58,317 nt of DNA from an uncultured Eubacteriales bacterium (GCA_951800645.1 CATOIK010000016.1:1-58317), one strand, 5' to 3'; positions 30,363 through 40,780 are shown, counted from the stretch's first letter. Notes: generated by a model from the letters alone, not told the origin. Translations and numbers: made by a program.

Positions 30363-31253
30363 TTAAGATGGGCTGTCAGCCTGTTCTACCTGAGAGTAGA
30401 ACAGCACGCCGCCCAGGATTACTGCGCCGCCGATAACCTGCATTATTCCCGGAATTTCTCCAAACAGGAACATGGCAAAGACGGCGGCAACTACCGGCTC
30501 GCACAGCTTGGAGGCAGATACAAAGGCAGGGGAGAGGAATTTTAAGCACCAGCTAAAGATACTGTGGCCTAAAATGGTGGAGAATACAGCCAGCAAAAGT
30601 CCTACAATGACGCTGCTTGCCCCATGCCCGGTCAGGGAATGTCCTTGAGCCAGAGTGATAATCAGCAGTGTGGCGGCGCAGAAGGTATATACAATGAAGG
30701 TGTATATAGTATTGGAGGTATTGCGCCGCGCCTTCTGTCCGATTAAGGTATAGATGGCAGTGGAGATGGCGGCGATCAGGGCCAGGATGTCGCCGTAAAG
30801 ATGGTTTCCGCCGGAAGCAGAGTCGGACCAGGCAATGAGGACACTTCCCAATACGGTAATGGCAATGGCCAGGGCAGCCCTGCCGGAAATCCGTCCTCCA
30901 AGGAATAAGCAGAATCCCAAAGCCACCCAGATTACCTCGGTGCAGACGATGGTAGTGGAGCTGGCTACTGAGGTGTGCTGCAAAGATTCAAACCAGAGCA
31001 CAAGATGCAGAGCTAAAAAGATACCACTGACTGCGCAGAGCAGGGTGGTTTTTTTATTTGTTTGAAACAGCTCCTTTCGCCGGGCCTTAGAGCCAAGCAC
31101 CACCGGGGCCATAAGAGCCACGGTCCATAAAAGCCGATAGGCGGCTGTCACCACAGACGGAGCAGGGGAGTATTTGACGAAAATGGCTGAAAGAGAGATG
31201 CCGATAACGCCAATCACAATCATGATCATAGGATGCTTTTCTAAGTAATTCAT
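30363..31253 (-). CDS. EamA-family (DMT superfamily) transporter
   Basis: 296 aa from ATG 31253 (AAGGA about 10 nt upstream; longer in-frame starts would add a non-hydrophobic stretch). About ten membrane segments form two EamA repeats; the N-terminal one begins MIMIVIGVIGISLSAIFVKYSPAPSVVTAAYRLLW. DMT carriers of this kind export metabolites or amino acids. The substrate is unknown. It converges with the amino acid uptake operon with no gap. Confidence 0.88.
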   Translation of the reverse strand: MNYLEKHPMIMIVIGVIGISLSAIFVKYSPAPSVVTAAYRLLWTVALMAPVVLGSKARRKELFQTNKKTTLLCAVSGIFLALHLVLWFESLQHTSVASSTTIVCTEVIWVALGFCLFLGGRISGRAALAIAITVLGSVLIAWSDSASGGNHLYGDILALIAAISTAIYTLIGQKARRNTSNTIYTFIVYTFCAATLLIITLAQGHSLTGHGASSVIVGLLLAVFSTILGHSIFSWCLKFLSPAFVSASKLCEPVVAAVFAMFLFGEIPGIMQVIGGAVILGGVLFYSQVEQADSPS

Positions 31254-31339
31254 GTTTCTGTTTCCTTTTGTGTATGGATTTTTTTGCCATTGTATCATGG
31301 CAGAGAAGAATATACAAGTGGTTGAAAAGTTGCGATAAC

Positions 31340-31523
31340 ATGAAAAAAGCGGACGACTTCTATCAGCGGGATGTATACCTGTATTTATGTGGATAATTAC
31401 GATGTAAAAATCGCATATGAGGCGATGCTTCGGGAATACTATATGAAGGATAACTATTGCATTTTTGGTAATTATATCTGTAAGGTAATGACGGGATTCC
31501 ATGTGTTTGACAATGATCCGTGA
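31340..31523 (+). pseudogene. Possible frameshifted small gene remnant
   Basis: An ATG at 31340 opens MKKADDFYQRDVYLYLCG and stops at 31396. The next frame continues from about 31389 as VDNYDVKIAYEAMLREYY with MKDNYCIFGNYICKVMTGF further on, ending at 31523. Joined across the shift, the two read as one plausible 60-residue protein. I do not recognise the family. The rest of 31254-31627 holds only the RBS region of the next gene. Confidence 0.3.
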
Positions 31524-31627
31524 AGTATGTTTTTGCGGCTTCAGGTTCCCGTGACCTTCCAAAAATGATGTGAATGTCCGCATAAGTTTAATTTTCAGCC
31601 CGTTAGGGAGAACAGGAGGTATTTTGC

Positions 31628-32656
31628 ATGGAAAAGATTAAAGTAGTTCAGTACGGATGTGGCAAGATGGCAAAATATACGCTGAGATATTTGTATGAGC
31701 ACGGCGCACAGATCGTTGGTGCGATTGATGTAAATCCGGAAATCGTAGGCATGGATGTAGGCGATTATGCGGAACTGGGCGTAAAGACTGGTATTCTGAT
31801 TTCCAGCGATGCAGATAAGGTGCTGGACGAGTGCAATGCAGATGTGGCTATTGTAACGCTGTTCAGCTTTATCAGTGACATCTACGATCATGTGGAGAAA
31901 TGTGTGAGCAGGGGCATCAATGTTATTACGACCTGTGAGGAGGCTATTTATCCCTGGAACACAGCGGCTGCCCAGATTAACCGCCTGGATGCCCTGGCTG
32001 TTGAAAATAACTGCACCATTACCGGTTCCGGTATGCAGGATATTTTCTGGATCAACATGGTGGCTATGGCTGCCAGTGGCTGTCACAAGCTTACAAAGAT
32101 TAAGGGCGCTTACAGCTACAATGTAGAGGATTACGGCCTGGCTTTGGCTAACGCTCACGGCTGCAACCTGACTAAGGAAGAATTTGAACAGAAGATTGCT
32201 CATCCGGCAGAGTTTGAGCCGTCCTATGCCTGGAATGCCAGCGAGGCTCTTTGCAGCAAGTTAGGACTTACGATTAAGTCGATCCAGCAGAAGCATGTTC
32301 CTTATATTGTAGACCATGATGTATACAGCTCTACTATGGGTCTGACTATTGAGGCAGGCCGCTGCATTGGCATGTCGGCAGTGGTAACCATTGAAACTAT
32401 GCAGGGCATTACCATTGAGGAGGAGACCATCGGAAAGGTATATGGCCCGGACGACGGAGATATGTGCGACTGGTGGCTGACTGGTGAGCCGAATACGGAA
32501 TTCCATGTAGTGAAACCGGCAACGGTAGAACATACCTGCGCAACTGTTGTAAACAGAATCCCGTCCCTTCTGACCGCTCCTGCCGGATATGTTACCTGCG
32601 ACCAGTTAGAGCCACACCCCTATCTGACCTATCCTATGGAGTATATGGTATTATAA
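31628..32656 (+). CDS. 2,4-diaminopentanoate dehydrogenase-like (Ord/DapB-related) oxidoreductase
   Basis: 342 aa. The Rossmann motif is [17 protein letters not shown] (about 6-22), followed by [17 protein letters not shown], as in 2,4-diaminopentanoate dehydrogenase and related DapB-fold enzymes. [10 protein letters not shown] and [10 protein letters not shown] are further family stretches. Ord works in ornithine fermentation, but none of the other ornithine genes (ornithine aminomutase, ortA/B) is adjacent, so the substrate may differ. The RBS AGGAGG is well placed. It appears to be a single-gene unit. Confidence 0.72.
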   Translation: MEKIKVVQYGCGKMAKYTLRYLYEHGAQIVGAIDVNPEIVGMDVGDYAELGVKTGILISSDADKVLDECNADVAIVTLFSFISDIYDHVEKCVSRGINVITTCEEAIYPWNTAAAQINRLDALAVENNCTITGSGMQDIFWINMVAMAASGCHKLTKIKGAYSYNVEDYGLALANAHGCNLTKEEFEQKIAHPAEFEPSYAWNASEALCSKLGLTIKSIQQKHVPYIVDHDVYSSTMGLTIEAGRCIGMSAVVTIETMQGITIEEETIGKVYGPDDGDMCDWWLTGEPNTEFHVVKPATVEHTCATVVNRIPSLLTAPAGYVTCDQLEPHPYLTYPMEYMVL

Positions 32657-32722
32657 GGAGGAAAGTGATGCCATCTTTGTAAACTTTTCGTGACTTTTTC
32701 GGTTGAAAATCGTGAAAAACGC

Positions 32723-32750
32723 TTGCAAATTCAGGATTTTCCTGTAGAAT
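32723..32750 (+). promoter_or_regulatory. Promoter for the first ABC-F gene
   Basis: TTGCAA (32723-32728), 16-bp spacer, TAGAAT (32745-32750). Confidence 0.5.
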
Positions 32751-32761
32751 AGATATGATAC

Positions 32762-32794
32762 AGAAGATGGGGACAGCAAATGCCTCCATCTTCT
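32762..32794 (+). promoter_or_regulatory. Leader hairpin upstream of the ABC-F gene
   Basis: Perfect 9-bp arms AGAAGATGG/CCATCTTCT separated by 15 nt, starting right after the -10. No U-run follows. It may stabilise the transcript or take part in regulation. Confidence 0.4.
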
Positions 32795-32838
32795 ATTGTG
32801 AATGTGGAATTGTTTTATACAAAGAAAGGTGTCAGATC

Positions 32839-34476
32839 ATGATTAGTGCAAATGGCGTAACTCTCCGTCTGGGAAAGAAAGCATTGTTTGAGGATGTAAA
32901 TATTAAGTTTACGGAAGGAAACTGCTACGGCCTTATCGGGGCTAACGGCGCAGGAAAATCTACATTTTTGAAGATCCTGTCCGGGCAGTTAGAGCCAACC
33001 AACGGCGATGTGGTGATCACGGCCGGACAGCGTTTGTCCTTTTTGCAGCAGGATCACTTTAAATACGATGAATTTACAGTTATGGATACAGTTATCATGG
33101 GCAACATGCGGCTGTATCAGGTAATGAAAGAGAAAGACGCAATCTACATGAAGCCGGATTTCTCCGATGAGGACGGCATTAAGGCGGCGGAGCTGGAAGG
33201 CGAGTTTGCAGAGATGAACGGCTGGGAGGCAGAGTCTGACGCAGCCAATCTGTTAAACGGACTGGGCGTTGATACGGAGTATCATTACAGCATGATGAAG
33301 GACTTGATTGGCGCTTTGAAGGTAAAGGTGCTGCTGGCCCAGGCGCTGTTTGGAAACCCGGACATCCTGCTTTTAGACGAGCCGACAAACCATCTGGATC
33401 TGGATGCGATTGCATGGCTGGAAGAGTTTTTGATTAACTTTGAGAATACGGTAATTGTGGTTTCTCATGATCGTTATTTCTTAAATAAAGTCTGCACCAA
33501 TATTGCAGACATCGATTACGGAAAAATTCAGTTGTATGCCGGTAACTACGACTTCTGGTACGAGTCCAGCCAGTTGATGGTAAAGCAGATGAAGGAAGCT
33601 AACCGGAAAAAGGAAGAAAAGATTAAGGAACTGCAGGAGTTTATCCAGCGGTTCTCTGCAAACGCTTCCAAATCAAAGCAGGCTACTTCCAGAAAACGAG
33701 CTTTGGAGAAAATTGAGCTGGATGATATTAAGCCCTCCAGCCGGAAATATCCCTATATTGATTTCCGCCCGGCCAGAGAAATCGGAAATGAGGTGCTTAC
33801 GGTGGAAAATCTGTCTAAGACCATTGACGGCGAGAAAATCTTAGACGGACTGACCTTCACTTTAAACCGTGAGGATAAGGTAGCATTGGTTGGCCCCAAC
33901 GAGCGGGCAAAGACGGTACTGTTCCAGATTCTTGCAGGAGAGATGGAGCCGGACGAGGGTTCCTACAAATGGGGTCTGACCACTAGCCAGTCCTACTTCC
34001 CCAAAGACAACAGTGCAGAGTTTGCCAGCGATGATACCATTGTAGACTGGCTGACCCAGTATTCTCCGGAAAAGGATGTTACCTATGTACGCGGCTTCCT
34101 GGGCCGTATGCTGTTTGCAGGCGAGGACGGTGTAAAGAAAGTACGGGTGCTTTCCGGTGGTGAGAAGGTGCGCTGCATGCTTTCTAAGCTGATGATCTCC
34201 GGCGCCAATGTGCTGATGCTGGACGAGCCGACGGACCACCTGGACATGGAATCTATCACTGCTTTGAACAACGGTCTTATGAAGTTTCCGGGCGTACTGA
34301 TTTTCTCATCCCGCGACCATCAGATTGTGCAGACCACTGCAAACCGGATCATGGAGATTGTAGGCGGGAAGCTGATTGATAAGATCACTTCTTATGATGA
34401 ATACTTGGAGAGCGATGAGATGGCAAGAAAGCGTTTCGTGTTCTCTGTATCTGAGAAGCAGGAAGAAGATAACTGA
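32839..34476 (+). CDS. ABC-F family ATPase (YbiT-like)
   Basis: 545 aa from ATG 32839. There are two ATPase domains and no membrane segment. NBD1 has an intact Walker A GANGAGKSTFLKIL and Walker B LLLDEPTNHLDLD, but its signature reads DLIGALKVKVLLAQ. NBD2 has VGPNERAKTVLFQIL where a normal Walker A has GxxGxGKS/T, a normal signature LSGGEKVRC, DEPTDHLD, and SSRDHQ where the H-loop His is expected. The linker between domains carries KSKQATSRKRALEKIELDD. The altered NBD1 signature and NERAKT-type NBD2 are familiar from the YbiT branch; the missing H-loop His looks more extreme. ABC-F proteins act on ribosomes. The next gene is a second ABC-F 1 bp after its stop. Confidence 0.85.
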   Translation: MISANGVTLRLGKKALFEDVNIKFTEGNCYGLIGANGAGKSTFLKILSGQLEPTNGDVVITAGQRLSFLQQDHFKYDEFTVMDTVIMGNMRLYQVMKEKDAIYMKPDFSDEDGIKAAELEGEFAEMNGWEAESDAANLLNGLGVDTEYHYSMMKDLIGALKVKVLLAQALFGNPDILLLDEPTNHLDLDAIAWLEEFLINFENTVIVVSHDRYFLNKVCTNIADIDYGKIQLYAGNYDFWYESSQLMVKQMKEANRKKEEKIKELQEFIQRFSANASKSKQATSRKRALEKIELDDIKPSSRKYPYIDFRPAREIGNEVLTVENLSKTIDGEKILDGLTFTLNREDKVALVGPNERAKTVLFQILAGEMEPDEGSYKWGLTTSQSYFPKDNSAEFASDDTIVDWLTQYSPEKDVTYVRGFLGRMLFAGEDGVKKVRVLSGGEKVRCMLSKLMISGANVLMLDEPTDHLDMESITALNNGLMKFPGVLIFSSRDHQIVQTTANRIMEIVGGKLIDKITSYDEYLESDEMARKRFVFSVSEKQEEDN

Positions 34477-34477
34477 G

Positions 34478-36328
34478 ATGAGTTTAATTACCATAGAGAA
34501 TTTGACAAAATCCTATACGGAGCGGCTGCTGTTTGACGATACAGCATTCAGTGTCCAGGAAGGAGAGAAAGTGGGCTTGATCGGTATCAATGGTACCGGC
34601 AAGTCCACTCTTTTAAAAATCGTGGCAGGGCTGGAGGAACCGGACGATGGCACAGTGGTTCGCCGGCGGAATCTTTATATTCGTTATCTGCCACAAATTC
34701 CCCAGTTTACGCCGGGAGATTCCGTGCTGGACGCCATCGTCCGGGATAATGAAAAGGAGCCTCATTTTTCTTCCAGAGAGGAGATGGAAGCCAGCGCAAA
34801 GACGATCCTTACAAAGCTGGGAATCTATGAGTTTGATGCAAAGGTGGAAACCCTGTCCGGCGGCCAGAGAAAGCGGGTGGCTCTTACCAGCGTACTGCTT
34901 TCTACGGCAGATCTTCTGATTCTGGATGAGCCTACCAACCATCTGGACAGTGAGATGGCAGACTGGCTGGAGGATTATTTGAAGCGGTTTCACGGCGCGC
35001 TTTTGATGATTACCCACGACCGGTATTTCCTGGACAGTGTAACCAACCGGATTGTAGAGTTGGACAAGGGAAAGCTTTACAGCTATCAGACCAACTATGC
35101 AGGATTTTTAAAGCTGAAAGCAGAGCGGATGGATATGACGGCGGCGGCGGAGCGGAAGCGGCAGTCTATTTTGCGGACGGAGCTGGCCTGGATGCAGCGT
35201 GGGGCCAGAGCCCGTTCTACCAAGCAGAAGGCCCATATTCAGCGGTATGAGGCTTTGCGGGATATGGAAGGGCCGGAGCTTGACAAGGAGGTGGAGTTAA
35301 GCTCTGTCTCCAGCCGTCTGGGGCGCACTACGGTGGAACTGGAAGGCGTCTGCAAAGCCTACGGCTCTAAAATCCTGATAAAGGACTTTTCCTATGTGTT
35401 TCTGAAAAATGACCGGGTGGGCATTGTGGGAAGAAACGGCAGTGGAAAGTCTACCTTGATGAAGATGATTGCAGGCTGGGTACAGCCGGATTCCGGTCAG
35501 ATTGAAATAGGTCAGACTGTGAAGCTGGGATATTTTTCCCAGGAAAACGAGGACATGGACGAAAGCCTGAATGTTATCGACTACATTAAAAATGTGGCGG
35601 AGTATGTGCAGACGGCGGACGGCATGGTAAGTGCGTCTATGATGCTGGAGCGGTTTCTGTTCCCTGGGAGTGTTCAGTATACTAAGATCAGCCGCCTTTC
35701 CGGCGGAGAGCGGCGGAGACTGTATCTGCTGCGGATTTTGATGGACGCGCCGAATGTGCTTTTACTGGATGAGCCGACCAATGATCTGGACATCCGTACC
35801 CTCACCATCCTGGAGGATTATTTAGACAGCTTCCAGGGAATTGTAATTGCCGTGTCCCACGACCGGTATTTCCTGGATCGGACAGTACGGCGGATTTTTG
35901 CTTTTGAGGGAGAGGGAAAGATAACCCAGTATGAAGGAGGATTTACGGATTACCAGGCGGCCTGCATCCGGAAGGAAGCGCTGGAGGGTGCGGAGCAGGG
36001 AGCAGGACGAGAAGGGAAAAACGGAGCCCAGGCGGGACAGTCTGCCGGGACAGTTCAGAGCGGCGGCAAAGGCCAGCGGACCCGCGGCCCCCAGAAGCTG
36101 AAATTCTCCTATAAAGAGCAGAAGGACTATGAAACCATTGAGGGGGACATTGCTGTCCTGGAAGATAAAATTACTTCTCTGGAACAGGAAATAGAGGCCT
36201 CTGCCAGCGATTTTGTGAAGCTGAACCATCTGATGGCGGAGAAGGAAGCTGCGGAAGCGGCTTTGGAGGAAAAGATGGAGCGGTGGATGTATCTGGAGGA
36301 GTTGGCTGCGAAGATTGCGGAGCAGTAG
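34478..36328 (+). CDS. ABC-F family ATPase with C-terminal coiled coil (Uup-like)
   Basis: 616 aa from ATG 34478, immediately after the upstream ABC-F stop. Two intact ATPase domains: Walker A GINGTGKSTLLKI and GRNGSGKSTLMKM, signatures LSGGQRKR and LSGGERRR, Walker B LLILDEPTNHLDSE and VLLLDEPTNDLDIR, and H-loops THDRYF and SHDRYF. A Gly/Gln-rich spacer then leads to a C-terminal coiled coil (about 555-616, rich in Glu and Lys), as in Uup. Uup-type proteins bind DNA junctions or ribosomes. It is probably cotranscribed with the YbiT-like gene. Confidence 0.9.
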   Translation: MSLITIENLTKSYTERLLFDDTAFSVQEGEKVGLIGINGTGKSTLLKIVAGLEEPDDGTVVRRRNLYIRYLPQIPQFTPGDSVLDAIVRDNEKEPHFSSREEMEASAKTILTKLGIYEFDAKVETLSGGQRKRVALTSVLLSTADLLILDEPTNHLDSEMADWLEDYLKRFHGALLMITHDRYFLDSVTNRIVELDKGKLYSYQTNYAGFLKLKAERMDMTAAAERKRQSILRTELAWMQRGARARSTKQKAHIQRYEALRDMEGPELDKEVELSSVSSRLGRTTVELEGVCKAYGSKILIKDFSYVFLKNDRVGIVGRNGSGKSTLMKMIAGWVQPDSGQIEIGQTVKLGYFSQENEDMDESLNVIDYIKNVAEYVQTADGMVSASMMLERFLFPGSVQYTKISRLSGGERRRLYLLRILMDAPNVLLLDEPTNDLDIRTLTILEDYLDSFQGIVIAVSHDRYFLDRTVRRIFAFEGEGKITQYEGGFTDYQAACIRKEALEGAEQGAGREGKNGAQAGQSAGTVQSGGKGQRTRGPQKLKFSYKEQKDYETIEGDIAVLEDKITSLEQEIEASASDFVKLNHLMAEKEAAEAALEEKMERWMYLEELAAKIAEQ

Positions 36329-36374
36329 CTTGTAAAACTACCGCTGCCTGGCGAGGTTACTTCTGTCAAAATCC

Positions 36375-36403
36375 TTGACGGACAGACACTGCAGAGGTAT
36401 AAT
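36375..36403 (+). promoter_or_regulatory. Promoter of the ECF S component-kinase operon
   Basis: TTGACG (36375-36380), 17-bp spacer, TATAAT (36398-36403). A leader of about 180 nt follows, ending in the terminator hairpin at 36488-36545. Confidence 0.8.
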
Positions 36404-36487
36404 AGCTTCATTGGCTGACAGAAGTCAGCATTTCGGCAGAAGCCGTCTTCATGTACAAAAATAAAAGAGACATAAACAGATAAAAAC

Positions 36488-36545
36488 AAATGCCAGGAAG
36501 GTACTGTGCCCAGAAGGGCCGTATAATTCTGGCATTTTCTTTTTA
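36488..36545 (+). promoter_or_regulatory. Leader terminator (attenuator candidate) of the ECF-kinase operon
   Basis: AAATGCCAG and CTGGCATTT pair around an inner stem GCCC/GGGC, followed by TCTTTTT. It lies between the promoter and the start codon, so read-through must be regulated. I recognise no known aptamer in the 36404-36487 leader. Confidence 0.65.
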
Positions 36546-36586
36546 GGGATAACCCAGTGCTGTTTATGGAAAAGGAGCAAACGAGT

Positions 36587-37120
36587 ATGACACAAAAAAT
36601 GACGACAAAAAACATGATCATGGCGGCTTTTTTCCTGGCGGCGGGCATTGTGCTGCCGTTTTTTACCGGACAGATTCCGGCGGTAGGCAGCATGCTTTTA
36701 CCTATGCACATTCCGGTGCTGATCTGCGGTTATGTATGCGGCTGGCCCTGGGGACTGCTGGTGGGCTTTGTGCTGCCCCTGCTTAGAAGTGCCATGTTCG
36801 GTATGCCGCCTATGATGCCTACGGCTGCGGCTATGGCATTTGAACTGGCGGCCTACGGCGCAGTGACCGGCATTTTATATGAGCGGCTGGAGAAAAACAT
36901 GGCATCTCTTTACATAAGCTTGATTGGGGCTATGATTGCAGGCCGCATAGTGTGGGGACTGGTAAGCATGGTTCTTTACGGCGTAATGGGCAATGCCTTT
37001 TCCTTCCAGATTTTTTTAAGCGGAGCGCTGCTTAAGGCGGTTCCAGGCATTGTGGTTCAGCTTGTGCTGATTCCCTCGGTAATTGCTGCATTACAGAAAG
37101 CAAAGGTAGTGAGTAAATAA
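36587..37120 (+). CDS. ECF transporter S component
   Basis: 177 aa from ATG 36587 (AAAAGGAG upstream). Five or six membrane segments: IMAAFFLAAGIVLPFFTG, MHIPVLICGYVCGWPWGLLVGFVLPLL, AAMAFELAAYGAVTGILY, IGAMIAGRIVWGLVSMVLYG and VVQLVLIPSVIAAL. The MLLPMHIPVLICGYVCG stretch is typical of S subunits. The stop codon overlaps the start of the kinase gene (TAATG), so the two are coupled. The imported vitamin or nucleoside is unknown. Confidence 0.82.
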   Translation: MTQKMTTKNMIMAAFFLAAGIVLPFFTGQIPAVGSMLLPMHIPVLICGYVCGWPWGLLVGFVLPLLRSAMFGMPPMMPTAAAMAFELAAYGAVTGILYERLEKNMASLYISLIGAMIAGRIVWGLVSMVLYGVMGNAFSFQIFLSGALLKAVPGIVVQLVLIPSVIAALQKAKVVSK

Positions 37121-38238
37121 TGAAAAAAGTTCTGTTGGAGCATTTCAGAAAATATCCGAAAATGCAGATTTCGGACGCAGTAAAGCTGCTGTACCAGAGC
37201 GAGTTTGGCGGCGGACATATGATTGCAGACCCGGCCCGAAGCCTGGAACGGATTCGGCGGGAGTGGAAGGACATACAGGATCGGGATAAGGCGGCTGGCC
37301 ACCCGGAGGCAGATACCCGGACAGAAGCTGCCGCAGACAGGGGAGCCGCAAAAGCGATGTGCGAAAATATCGGCGGCGGAATGTATCGGATTCATCTGAC
37401 GGTATTAGACGATGGCCTGGCGGCAGAGACATTGAATGAGATGTTTGTCCAGACGGCAGACCGGAAGGTGGGAACCAGAGAATCCTTCGAGAATAAATTA
37501 GCGCTTTTGGTGGAATGCTGTAAAAGTGGAGATCTGCCTTTTAATGAGGAGCAGGTTCGGACCTATCTGGAACAATATCGGCAGCAGGGCTATCCGGCAG
37601 TGAGCCACAGCGATATTTTCCGGGAGCAGTATCACCCTGCATACCGGGTAGTGGCAGACTGTTTCGTTCGGTATTATGAGGTGTTCCGGCAGATTGATAT
37701 GGCCTTGAGCCAAAAAGACGGCGGTCAGGTGCTGGCGGCTATTGACGGCATGTGTGCCGGAGGAAAAAGCACCATGGGCCGGATACTCCAGGGAATTTAC
37801 CAGTGCAATCTGTTTCACATGGATGACTTTTTTCTGCAGCCTCATCAGCGGACAGAGGCCAGGATTCAGGAAGTCGGCGGAAATGTGGATTATGAGCGCT
37901 TTCAAAAGGAAGTGCTGGGGCATATGGGAGACAGGGATGGTTTTACCTACCAGGTTTATAGCTGCCAGAAGCAGCATCTGGATCAGAAGATTACGGCGTC
38001 CTGGAATCGTTTGAATCTGGTAGAAGGCTCTTACAGCCAGCATCCCTATTTTGGTGATGTGTGGGATCTGAAATTTTTCTGCCGGGTAAGCCCGGCAGAG
38101 CAGCTTAACCGGATTCGTCTGCGGAATGGGGAAGTCATGGCGAAACGGTTTCAGCAGGAGTGGATTCCAAAGGAGAACGCCTATTTTTCTGCATTTCATA
38201 TTCGGGAGAACAGTATTTTGGTGGAAAATTTTGTTTAA
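37120..38238 (+). CDS. P-loop kinase (uridine kinase-like) with unknown N-terminal domain
   Basis: 372 aa. Residues 1-190 form a domain I do not recognise (KMQISDAVKLLYQSEFGGGHM near the start). The C-terminal half is a uridine kinase/phosphoribulokinase-like P-loop fold with Walker A AIDGMCAGGKSTMGRIL (about 206-222) and a lid/base region NLFHMDDFFLQPHQR. It probably phosphorylates a small sugar- or nucleoside-like alcohol. Coupling to the ECF S component suggests metabolic trapping of the imported compound. Confidence 0.72.
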   Translation: MKKVLLEHFRKYPKMQISDAVKLLYQSEFGGGHMIADPARSLERIRREWKDIQDRDKAAGHPEADTRTEAAADRGAAKAMCENIGGGMYRIHLTVLDDGLAAETLNEMFVQTADRKVGTRESFENKLALLVECCKSGDLPFNEEQVRTYLEQYRQQGYPAVSHSDIFREQYHPAYRVVADCFVRYYEVFRQIDMALSQKDGGQVLAAIDGMCAGGKSTMGRILQGIYQCNLFHMDDFFLQPHQRTEARIQEVGGNVDYERFQKEVLGHMGDRDGFTYQVYSCQKQHLDQKITASWNRLNLVEGSYSQHPYFGDVWDLKFFCRVSPAEQLNRIRLRNGEVMAKRFQQEWIPKENAYFSAFHIRENSILVENFV

Positions 38239-38242
38239 ATAG

Positions 38243-38271
38243 TTGACTTCACTACGGTAACTTGTTATAAT
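38243..38271 (+). promoter_or_regulatory. gdhA promoter
   Basis: TTGACT (38243-38248), 17-bp spacer, TATAAT (38266-38271). About 127 bp of leader precede gdhA. Confidence 0.82.
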
Positions 38272-38289
38272 CAGTTAAATCTAAATTGA

Positions 38290-39732
<1,443 letters not shown>

Positions 39733-39741
39733 GGAGCGAAA

Positions 39742-40620
39742 ATGCACAGATTTTTGCGAAGCATTGGATTTAGCGCATATCAGAAAAAACGAGACATCGA
39801 GAGCCTGTTAAATCGCCTGGAGGATGCGGGAACAAAGCAGCTCCTTCAGGTGGAAACAGACGAAAATCTGTGCCAGATTCGGGCGGAGGTGGCGCCGGGG
39901 ATGGGAGTGGCCATTTTTGGCGAGGTGGACGACAACGGCGTTTTCCACCGGGAGTATTATTATCCCTATCTGACCGGCACAGACGAGTCTTCCAGGGCAG
40001 ACTGCTCTATCCAGCGGCACACAGAGAAGGAAACCTACGCCGGTCTTCTGGACGAGTACCGGGTGGGAATTTCCCTGATTTTTTATCTGGAAAATGGGTT
40101 TGAGTACCGTGAGCGGAAGCTGAACTGCCAGTCCCGGAAGGTGGAGTATGTCAATTTAGTGGGCCTGGCTATGGAAGGAAAGATTCTTCTGCCCCTTTAC
40201 AAAACCAGAAAGCAGATTGAGATGGCCAGGGTGGCTTCCAAAGACCGCAACTCCTTAATCGAGGCTGCCAAGAACGGTGATGAAGACGCTATGGAAACCC
40301 TGACTATCGAGGACATCGACCTCTACTCCCAGATTTCCAGGCGGGTGATGAAGGAGGATATTTATTCTATTGTGGATTCCTGCTTTATGCCCTGCGGCGT
40401 TGAGTGCGACCAGTATTCCGTAATTGGGCAGATCACCCACATTGAGGAAAAGAAGAATCAGATAACTGACGAGCTGGTTTACGACCTGACTCTGGACTGC
40501 AACGATATGGTGTTCCATGTAGGCGTGGCTGCCGCCGACCTTATGGGCGAACCAAAAGTAGGCCGCCGGTTTAAAGGCCAGGTGTGGATGCAGGGTATAG
40601 CTAAGTTTGCGGATGAGTAA
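39742..40620 (+). CDS. DUF3881 family protein
   Basis: 292 aa. It begins MHRFLRSIGFSAYQKKRDIE, as in Lachnospiraceae DUF3881 proteins. No signal peptide or membrane segment is seen. The C-terminal third has a compact beta-rich stretch (VIGQITHIEEKKNQI, then DLTLDCNDMVFHVGVAAADL). Function is unknown. It lies 9 bp after gdhA and may be cotranscribed with it. Confidence 0.82.
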   Translation: MHRFLRSIGFSAYQKKRDIESLLNRLEDAGTKQLLQVETDENLCQIRAEVAPGMGVAIFGEVDDNGVFHREYYYPYLTGTDESSRADCSIQRHTEKETYAGLLDEYRVGISLIFYLENGFEYRERKLNCQSRKVEYVNLVGLAMEGKILLPLYKTRKQIEMARVASKDRNSLIEAAKNGDEDAMETLTIEDIDLYSQISRRVMKEDIYSIVDSCFMPCGVECDQYSVIGQITHIEEKKNQITDELVYDLTLDCNDMVFHVGVAAADLMGEPKVGRRFKGQVWMQGIAKFADE

Positions 40621-40633
40621 AATAAACAAAAAG

Positions 40634-40665
40634 AAAAACGCCTTGACGGTTAAGGCGTTTTTCTT
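40634..40665 (+). terminator. gdhA/DUF3881 terminator
   Basis: AAAAACGCCTT/AAGGCGTTTTT with a 7-nt loop, 14 bp after the DUF3881 stop. It shares sequence with the promoter at 40643-40671. Confidence 0.9.
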
Positions 40666-40671
40666 TATAAT
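40643..40671 (+). promoter_or_regulatory. tRNA-Arg array promoter, embedded in the terminator
   Basis: TTGACG (40643-40648) lies in the terminator loop and arm, the 17-bp spacer covers the second arm, and TATAAT is at 40666-40671. The first tRNA-Arg-like sequence starts 18 bp further on. Confidence 0.82.
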
Positions 40672-40688
40672 GAGATAGATTGGGAAAT

Positions 40689-40760
40689 GTTTCCGTAGCT
40701 CAGATGGATAGAGCGACCGCCTCCTAAGCGGTAGATGGTTCGAGTCCAAATGAGGCAAAC
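40689..40760 (+). pseudogene. Degenerate tRNA-Arg(CCU)-like sequence, copy 1
   Basis: D arm GCTCAGATGGATAGAGC and anticodon arm ACCGC-CTCCTAA-GCGGT are intact with anticodon CCT. The T stem (GATGG/CCAAA) and most of the acceptor pairing after the outer GTTT/AAAC are broken. No CCA. Probably not functional. Confidence 0.65.
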
Positions 40761-40780
40761 AACTGAATAATTTTACAGAT

